From Methanocalculaceae archaeon (GTDB taxonomy: Archaea > Halobacteriota > Methanomicrobia > Methanomicrobiales > Methanocorpusculaceae), in NCBI GenBank assembly GCA_031255895.1, contig JAIRRQ010000037.1, forward strand, positions 1 to 19,620: a DNA stretch of 19,620 nucleotides, written 5' to 3'. Position 1 is the stretch's first letter. Every line of letters starts with the position of its first letter. The position numbers and the translations under genes are program-made. Below the pieces are notes generated by a model. The model was given only the letters and a program-made list of their open reading frames with translations, had not been told where the DNA came from and did not search any database. Positions 14,656 to 19,620 of this stretch are shown here, one piece after another.

Positions 14656-17466
14656 ATGCATCTCATCATCGCCGAAAAAAACATCGTCGCAGAACGCATC
14701 GCGACATTTCTTGCAGGAAAACAGAAAGTGCACACAAAACGCGACGGATCCGCGACCGAGTACACCTTTGGCGATATCGTGGTGATGGGTCTTCGCGGTC
14801 ATGTAGTTGAGCTAGATTTCACCAACGGCTACAGTAACTGGAGAAGTAAAGAACATCCACCGCGTTCCCTCATCAACGCCAAGATAGAAAAACGTCCGAC
14901 TGAAAAAAAAATCGCTGCCCTCATGCAGAAACATGCAAAAAAAACCGAACGTATCACCATCGCAACCGATTACGATACTGAAGGAGAACTCATTGGCATG
15001 GAGGCCTATGAACTTGTCCGCGCCGTCAACACAAAAGTGATGGTTGATCGTGCCAGATTCTCAGCAATCACCAAAGACGAAATCATCAAAGCAATTGTGG
15101 ATGCAAAAGAAATAGATTTCAATCTTGCTGCAGCCGGTGAAACTCGTCAGATCATTGATCTCGTCTGGGGAGCATCCTTGACCCGATTCCTCTCCATTGC
15201 CGCCCACCGTGGTTCCGATAATATTCTTTCCGTTGGTCGCGTGCAGAGTCCGACGCTCGCCATGATCGTTGATCGTGAAAAGGAGATCGAAGTCTTCGTA
15301 CCGGAGAAGTACTGGATGCTCACTTTCACCGCAGTAATTGCGGGAGAGGAAATAACCGCCCGCCATGCACACGGACGATTCACCATCAAGACGGAGGCTG
15401 ACACAGCCTTTGCAAAAACAGGTGACCAAGCCATCGTAAAAGATATCATCACCGGCAAAAAAATCGACAAAGCCCCAACACCACTTGACACCACTGCTTT
15501 CATTGTCGGTGCAGGACGACTAGGTATCTCCGCTGCATCCGCGATGAACAAAGCAGAAAACCTTTACATGCGGGGATTTATCTCCTACCCTCGCACTGAC
15601 AACACCACCTATCCAAAAAGTCTCAATTTTTGTCAACATCTCAGAATGTTCGCCGAAGGCGAGTTTGAATGCGATGCAAATCATGTGCTGGCAAATATGA
15701 GGACATCGCCGACCCACGGAAAAAAGGAGACCACCGATCATCCTCCAATATATCCAACCTCCAAAGGCACCTATGCTGAGATTGGAGATGATATCACCTG
15801 GAAACTCTATGAGTTCATCGTCCGCAGATTTTTTGCAACCCTTTCACCAGATGCCGAATGGAAGACCCTGAAGATCAACCTTACCGCAGGAACAGAACCA
15901 TATACTGTCACAGGTGGACAACTGGTTATCCCCGGTTGGCGTGCAATCTACCCCTACAGCAAAGCTGAAGAAATCATCCTACCAGAGTTCACAGCGGGAG
16001 ATCAGCTCGCCAGTGTCAACAAATTCTGTGAAGAAAAAGAAACACAACCACCTGCACGCTACTCACAGGGCAAACTCATCCAAAAAATGGAAGAGTTGGG
16101 TCTTGGCACAAAAAGCACGCGGCATGAAGTCATCAGCAAACTGATCGACAGAAAATACGTCGAGGGAAATCCAATGAAACCTACCATTGTTGGCCGTGCT
16201 GTAACTGAATCGTTGGAAAAGTTTGCGGATACCATCACGGCCCCTACCATGACCAAGACACTGGAAGAATCAATGGAAAACATCGCTGCAGGAACCAAAA
16301 CCGTAAACACAGTTCTAACCGAATCAAAAACCATGCTTTCCTTCATTTTTGACAATCTGGAAGAAAACGAAGAAGCAATTGGTCAGGATCTTATGGAACG
16401 CACGCGCGAAGAGCAGACTGTTGGTCAGTGCCCGATCTGCGGTGCACAACTCCGCGTCAGGCGTGCAGGAAACTCTCAATTCATAGGTTGTTCTGGTTAT
16501 CCAGACTGTACCTTCAGCACTAGCCTCCCACCAACAACCTGGGGAAACGCGATCAAAATGAACGAAACTTGCCCCATTCACCAACTCAACCATGTTCAAC
16601 TCCTTCGGAAAGGCGCTCCTGCCTGGAAAATCGGGTGCCCACTCTGTTCCCACATCAAAACAAACGCTGAGGCGTTCAAAATGCTGCCGGGTATGAACGA
16701 AACAGAAATTGAGAAGTTGAATCAAGCACACATTTATGCAATTTCTGAACTTGCCGGATTTTCTGCAGACGAACTGATGAGTCGGCTCAAAATTACCAGA
16801 CCTGAAACAGAAAAATTGATTACAGACGCCAAAGCTGTTCTAATATTGCTTCGCAAGAGGACCGAACTCAAAAAATTCATCTCCTCGCATGTCATACCAC
16901 GGCGCGGACGTGGCCACTCCAAGATTAATGTAGCCCTCATCAAAAAAGGAATTGTGGACATTGCAGGCCTCGCCAATGCAAAAAAGAGTGACGTAATGGA
17001 TGCCGGCCTCTCCAATACTGAGGCAAACACACTTCTCATGGAGGCGACACGCGTCACAAACATCGCAAAGATGAAACAATACGGGATCCCAGTCATTACC
17101 CTCAAAAAGTATATTTCCGTTGGATACGAGGACCCAAAGACCTTTGTTTCAGCGCATCCTGCAGGTCTTTCCATTGCAACCGGTGTGTCGATAACAACCG
17201 TCTGTAGACATCAAAAAATGGTGGCGGAACAGATCGGCGCAGAGCCTCCGACATCATTCCGCAAGGAAACATTTGATAGTGACGTCGCAGGTCTAAGATC
17301 GCTTGAAATTGAACAAAAACACCTAATCACTCTTGCATTTGCAGGTGTGTGTAGCTGTGAGCTTTTGAAAGAAATTGCGGTTCAAACACTATCACTCCAG
17401 ACCGGCATCGACAAAAAACAACTAACCGAATACAAAAATAAAGCTAAAAAAATGTGTAAAAAATGA
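14656..17466 (+). CDS. topA: TopA, DNA topoisomerase I (type IA) with a C-terminal HhH-like extension
   Basis: Type IA topoisomerase relaxes negative supercoils by single-strand passage through a 5'-phosphotyrosine link. The TOPRIM domain has E7 in LIIAEKN and the metal triad D105, D107, E109 in TDYDTEGE. The catalytic tyrosine is Y311 in [10 protein letters not shown], and [22 protein letters not shown] follows in the core. A four-cysteine finger (C592, C595, C612, C618) is followed by a partial zinc ribbon (C639, H642, C661, C664). From about residue 676 to 936 there is a long extension with four loosely similar helical units (about 688-730, 757-800, 806-860, 882-933). Each has a hydrophobic-GI/GxS-type turn like helix-hairpin-helix or DUF4332 repeats. 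At 936 residues it is longer than many archaeal TopA proteins. It lies two bases after gatB and overlaps the GGGPS gene as ATGA. The core assignment is firm; the extension is described by eye. Confidence 0.96.
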   Translation: MHLIIAEKNIVAERIATFLAGKQKVHTKRDGSATEYTFGDIVVMGLRGHVVELDFTNGYSNWRSKEHPPRSLINAKIEKRPTEKKIAALMQKHAKKTERITIATDYDTEGELIGMEAYELVRAVNTKVMVDRARFSAITKDEIIKAIVDAKEIDFNLAAAGETRQIIDLVWGASLTRFLSIAAHRGSDNILSVGRVQSPTLAMIVDREKEIEVFVPEKYWMLTFTAVIAGEEITARHAHGRFTIKTEADTAFAKTGDQAIVKDIITGKKIDKAPTPLDTTAFIVGAGRLGISAASAMNKAENLYMRGFISYPRTDNTTYPKSLNFCQHLRMFAEGEFECDANHVLANMRTSPTHGKKETTDHPPIYPTSKGTYAEIGDDITWKLYEFIVRRFFATLSPDAEWKTLKINLTAGTEPYTVTGGQLVIPGWRAIYPYSKAEEIILPEFTAGDQLASVNKFCEEKETQPPARYSQGKLIQKMEELGLGTKSTRHEVISKLIDRKYVEGNPMKPTIVGRAVTESLEKFADTITAPTMTKTLEESMENIAAGTKTVNTVLTESKTMLSFIFDNLEENEEAIGQDLMERTREEQTVGQCPICGAQLRVRRAGNSQFIGCSGYPDCTFSTSLPPTTWGNAIKMNETCPIHQLNHVQLLRKGAPAWKIGCPLCSHIKTNAEAFKMLPGMNETEIEKLNQAHIYAISELAGFSADELMSRLKITRPETEKLITDAKAVLILLRKRTELKKFISSHVIPRRGRGHSKINVALIKKGIVDIAGLANAKKSDVMDAGLSNTEANTLLMEATRVTNIAKMKQYGIPVITLKKYISVGYEDPKTFVSAHPAGLSIATGVSITTVCRHQKMVAEQIGAEPPTSFRKETFDSDVAGLRSLEIEQKHLITLAFAGVCSCELLKEIAVQTLSLQTGIDKKQLTEYKNKAKKMCKK

Positions 17467-18149
17467 TAGATTTGGAAAAATGGAGACACATTACCAAGCT
17501 CGATCCCGATAAAGTTCTGGGTGATGATGCAATTGCAGAGATTGCAGCAAGCGGGACAGATGTTTTGATGTTGTCAGGAACACTGGATGTGACGCCTGAG
17601 AAACTTGCAAACCTCTATGATCAGGTCCATGACTCGGGTCTACCGCTAGTTGTGGAACCGGCAGATCCGACTTGTTCACAATTCAAAAAAATTGAGTTGA
17701 TATTTGTGCCGACTGTCTTTAATGCTGCACATCCGATGTTTATTACGGGTCTTCACAAAGAGTGGGTGCAACACTTCCCAATCTCGTGGGACAAGGTCAT
17801 CGGGGAAGCGTATGTGGTATTGAACCCCACGTCATCAGTCGGAAGACTGACATATGCAAAGTGTGATCTTACCCCTGAAGAGGTCGCTGCATATGCGATT
17901 GTTGCGGAGAAATACTACCACATGCCAGTCTTTTACATCGAGTACAGCGGAATTTACGGAAATCCTGCGGTTACAAAAGCAGTCGCGGAGGCGGTGGATG
18001 ATATATTGGTTTTCTACGGAGGAGGTATCAACAGCGCGAAAAAGGCTGCAGAGATGGGACAGTATGCAAATGCGATTGTAGTTGGAAATGCGGTATATGA
18101 TGCGGGGCCAACTGTTCTCAAAGAAACAGTGAAGGCGGTCAGACGATAA
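17463..18149 (+). CDS. Geranylgeranylglyceryl phosphate synthase (GGGPS)
   Basis: GGGPS joins geranylgeranyl diphosphate to sn-glycerol-1-phosphate, making the first ether bond of archaeal membrane lipids. The 228-residue TIM-barrel protein shows TKLDPDK near the N-terminus, SGTLDVT, the VFNA and GEAYVVLNP segments and [11 protein letters not shown] with the family tyrosine-glutamate pair. [13 protein letters not shown] and IVVGNAVYD follow as the phosphate-binding loops. It belongs to the short, PcrB-like size class. Its ATG overlaps the topA TGA as ATGA, with no Shine-Dalgarno, so translation is probably coupled to topA. Its TAA abuts the trmJ ATG in the same frame. Coding-strand composition turns G-rich here, unlike topA. 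The lipid function places the window firmly in an archaeon. Confidence 0.95.
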   Translation: MIDLEKWRHITKLDPDKVLGDDAIAEIAASGTDVLMLSGTLDVTPEKLANLYDQVHDSGLPLVVEPADPTCSQFKKIELIFVPTVFNAAHPMFITGLHKEWVQHFPISWDKVIGEAYVVLNPTSSVGRLTYAKCDLTPEEVAAYAIVAEKYYHMPVFYIEYSGIYGNPAVTKAVAEAVDDILVFYGGGINSAKKAAEMGQYANAIVVGNAVYDAGPTVLKETVKAVRR

Positions 18150-18851
18150 ATGCCACAGATCGACATCGTGCTTGTTGAGCCACTTTATGAGGGAAACACT
18201 GGATTTGCCGCGAGAGTTATGAAAAATTTCGGATTTCATCATATGGTTCTCGTAGATCCACCGAAGATAACGATAGAGGCGATCGCACGGGCGTCACATG
18301 CAAAGGATATCCTCGAAACGGCTGAAATTCTGACGCTTGATGAGGTAATTGCTCGCAGCAATCTCGTTGTCGCGACAACCGGCGGTCTGTCGAAATCAGT
18401 ATCAAACCCGATACGGATGCCATATTACTCTCCGACAGAACTGCGAGAAATAATTAAAGATGTGGACGGGCGCGTCTCGATTCTTTTCGGACGGGAAAAT
18501 TGGGGATTAAACAACGAGGAGATTCGTCGCTGTGATATTGTTGCAACGATTCCAACCTCCCCGGAGTATCCGATCATGAACATATCGCATGCAATCGGGG
18601 TGATATGCTATGAACTTGCGCATTTGCCCCGAGGAGAGTATAAACTTGCCAACCGGGTTGAGATGGATGCTCTCTACGTACATTTTGAACAGTTCCTGGA
18701 AAACATCAATCATCCAATTGAAAAACGAAAAACCACCATTCTTCTTGCAAAGCGCGTACTGGGCAGAACAAACCTGACGATCCGCGAGGCTAGCACGATT
18801 CGCGGTGTCCTCCGTCGGACAGAGTGGCATCTGAAACATCCTGAACTTTAA
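18150..18851 (+). CDS. trmJ: TrmJ-like tRNA 2'-O-methyltransferase (SPOUT/TrmH family)
   Basis: This is a SPOUT-class RNA 2'-O-methyltransferase of the TrmJ group, which methylates the ribose at position 32 of the tRNA anticodon loop. The 233-residue protein has the three SPOUT motifs: motif 1 VEPLYEGNTGFAARVMKNFG with the catalytic-type asparagine and arginine, motif 2 ILFGRENWGLNNEEIRRCD, and motif 3 IPTSPEYPIMNISHAIGVICYEL, which forms the knotted cofactor site. The C-terminal 70 residues form the helical extension with RTNLTIREASTIRGVLRR, typical of TrmJ. The family usually reads GNIG where this has GNTG. It is the last gene of the block and starts directly after the GGGPS stop in the same frame. 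The subgroup (TrmJ rather than another TrmH-like enzyme) is likely but not certain. Confidence 0.88.
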   Translation: MPQIDIVLVEPLYEGNTGFAARVMKNFGFHHMVLVDPPKITIEAIARASHAKDILETAEILTLDEVIARSNLVVATTGGLSKSVSNPIRMPYYSPTELREIIKDVDGRVSILFGRENWGLNNEEIRRCDIVATIPTSPEYPIMNISHAIGVICYELAHLPRGEYKLANRVEMDALYVHFEQFLENINHPIEKRKTTILLAKRVLGRTNLTIREASTIRGVLRRTEWHLKHPEL

Positions 18852-19313
18852 AAAAAACCAGAAACATTGAGATGAGTGAACTAAACTGACGGCCGATCTA
18901 CTGTTTTACTCATCACTTCGTGAGATCATCATTATCATACTGTCTCTTCTGTTTGTTATGAATGAACAAAAATAACGCATGAGAGGATATTTTGAGGAAA
19001 TTCACGTTTTTACACGGCAATATAGAATGACAAATCGCACATCAAGAATAGGGAGTAAGAAGAATGAACAAAAAATCCACCATATTGGATTATAGTGACT
19101 ATCGTGGCAGAACATACTACACAAGAAGACGCGTTTTTATCATAACGTAAACCAGTTACCCACATTCATGGAGATGATGCAATGAAAAATGCCAATTATC
19201 GTCCACTATTTGCATTTTGCCCAAAAGATCCTTAGAGATGTGTCATTTCAAGGATCCTAATTACACCCAACAATGAGTAAAATGGGTGGCGTAAAATATC
19301 AACATAAGGTTGC
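18852..19313. other. Convergent spacer between trmJ and the symporter gene
   Basis: About 460 bases with no convincing gene on either strand. It holds the hairpin just after trmJ, two copies of the 13-mer GAATGAACAAAAA (18960-18972 and 19062-19074), and a 7-bp inverted repeat GATCCTT/AAGGATC (19227-19233, 19250-19256) that lies downstream of the minus-strand gene. Since genes converge here, terminators for both are expected, but only weak candidates are visible. No RNA gene was recognised. Confidence 0.5.
18871..18914 (+). other. Hairpin after trmJ
   Basis: Positions 18871-18880 and 18905-18914 pair over 10 bases with one G-U, around a 24-base loop, starting 20 bases after the trmJ stop. No long T-run follows, so a role as an RNA 3'-end structure is only possible. 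Confidence 0.3.
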
Positions 19314-19620
19314 TTACTCCTTCGGATGGAGATACCATCCAGTATACGTAATATCCAGTGCTGCATCCGAATTTTTTTTCGTCAGGATACTTGCGATCAC
19401 CATTGCTGTAATCGAAAATATCAGTGAATATATGGAAAATTGCATCGGCAACTGTCCCATAAATCGATCGTAGTAGCCAAAACACAGCGCAGTAACTAAC
19501 CCCACCCCCATGCTTGTGATTGCCCCCTCGGTTGTAGCTCTGCGCCAGTACATCCCAGCAATCAGTGGTATCGCGAAGGATGCGAGGATCAAACCGATGG
19601 CAAGAAAGATCAGAAACACC
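19314..19620 (-). CDS. Sodium:solute symporter, C-terminal part (5' end outside the window)
   Basis: This is the C-terminal end of a secondary transporter of the sodium:solute symporter (SSS) family, which moves a small solute such as a carboxylate, amino acid or vitamin with Na+. The 102 visible codons are open to the window edge, so the start lies beyond it and the GTG at 19619 is not a real start. Three hydrophobic segments are visible: FLIFLAIGLILASFAIPLIA leading into GMYWRRATTEGA, GVGLVTALCFGYY, and YSLIFSITAMVIASILT. The G-x-YW-x-RAT block between them is characteristic of PanF/PutP/ActP-like SSS proteins. The hydrophilic tail ends WYLHPKE. It converges on trmJ. The substrate cannot be told from this fragment. 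Confidence 0.85.
   Translation of the reverse strand, partial: VFLIFLAIGLILASFAIPLIAGMYWRRATTEGAITSMGVGLVTALCFGYYDRFMGQLPMQFSIYSLIFSITAMVIASILTKKNSDAALDITYTGWYLHPKE

Noticed and set aside
16734..17174. 146-codon minus-strand frame opposite the TopA extension
   Set aside because: It is antisense to an uninterrupted topA; serine/arginine-rich composition of the kind produced by the complementary strand.
19227..19256. GATCCTT/AAGGATC inverted repeat as a terminator for the minus-strand gene
   Set aside because: The stem has only 7 pairs, a 16-base loop and no T-run on the minus strand directly after it.

Overview
The window reads as chromosomal DNA of a methanogenic euryarchaeon, most likely of the order Methanomicrobiales (a Methanocorpusculum-like organism is my best guess from recall; I could not run a search). 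The reasons are a geranylgeranylglyceryl phosphate synthase (archaeal ether lipids), an archaeal-type topoisomerase IA, a tetrapyrrole set that runs from glutamyl-tRNA towards siroheme, cobamide and F430, a GatCAB amidotransferase, a bacterial-type UvrB as found in mesophilic methanogens, and ribosome binding sites of the GGTGATC type. Coding DNA is of medium GC content and the spacers are strikingly AT-rich. Every gene is on the + strand except the partial transporter at the right edge.

Layout. 1-1881: the 3' part of uvrB. 1997-3490: purH, a full two-domain AICAR transformylase/IMP cyclohydrolase. 3589-4389: a DUF4013-type membrane protein behind a good TATA-like site. 4390-5353: a long AT-rich spacer with no convincing gene but a 13-bp perfect inverted repeat near its end. 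5354-11087: a tightly packed six-gene tetrapyrrole operon (precorrin-2 dehydrogenase, hemA, hemB, hemL, hemC, uroporphyrinogen-III methyltransferase). In it every junction overlaps, and no hemD (uroporphyrinogen-III synthase) is present. 11088-11671: a second AT-rich spacer with short direct repeats. 11672-18851: gatC-gatA-gatB-topA-GGGPS-trmJ, again with overlaps or zero to two spacer bases. 18852-19313: a convergent spacer. 19314-19620 (minus): the C-terminal part of a sodium:solute symporter.

How the genes work together. The hem operon makes 5-aminolevulinate from glutamyl-tRNA (HemA, HemL), condenses it to porphobilinogen (HemB), polymerises it (HemC), methylates uroporphyrinogen III (SUMT) and oxidises precorrin-2 to sirohydrochlorin, the branch point to siroheme, cobamide and coenzyme F430. 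The second block joins translation fidelity (GatCAB for Asn-tRNA, perhaps Gln-tRNA; TrmJ for tRNA 2'-O-methylation), DNA topology (TopA) and membrane lipid synthesis (GGGPS), a housekeeping grouping with no obvious single pathway.

I found no CRISPR array, tRNA, rRNA, insertion sequence or phage gene, and no defence-like or otherwise clearly novel system. The points most worth a second look are the C-terminal extension of TopA with four helix-hairpin-helix-like units, the gatC/gatA/gatB and GGGPS/trmJ junctions where stop and start codons abut in one reading frame, the absence of hemD from an otherwise continuous operon, and the repeated change from C-rich to G-rich coding strand within each gene block.
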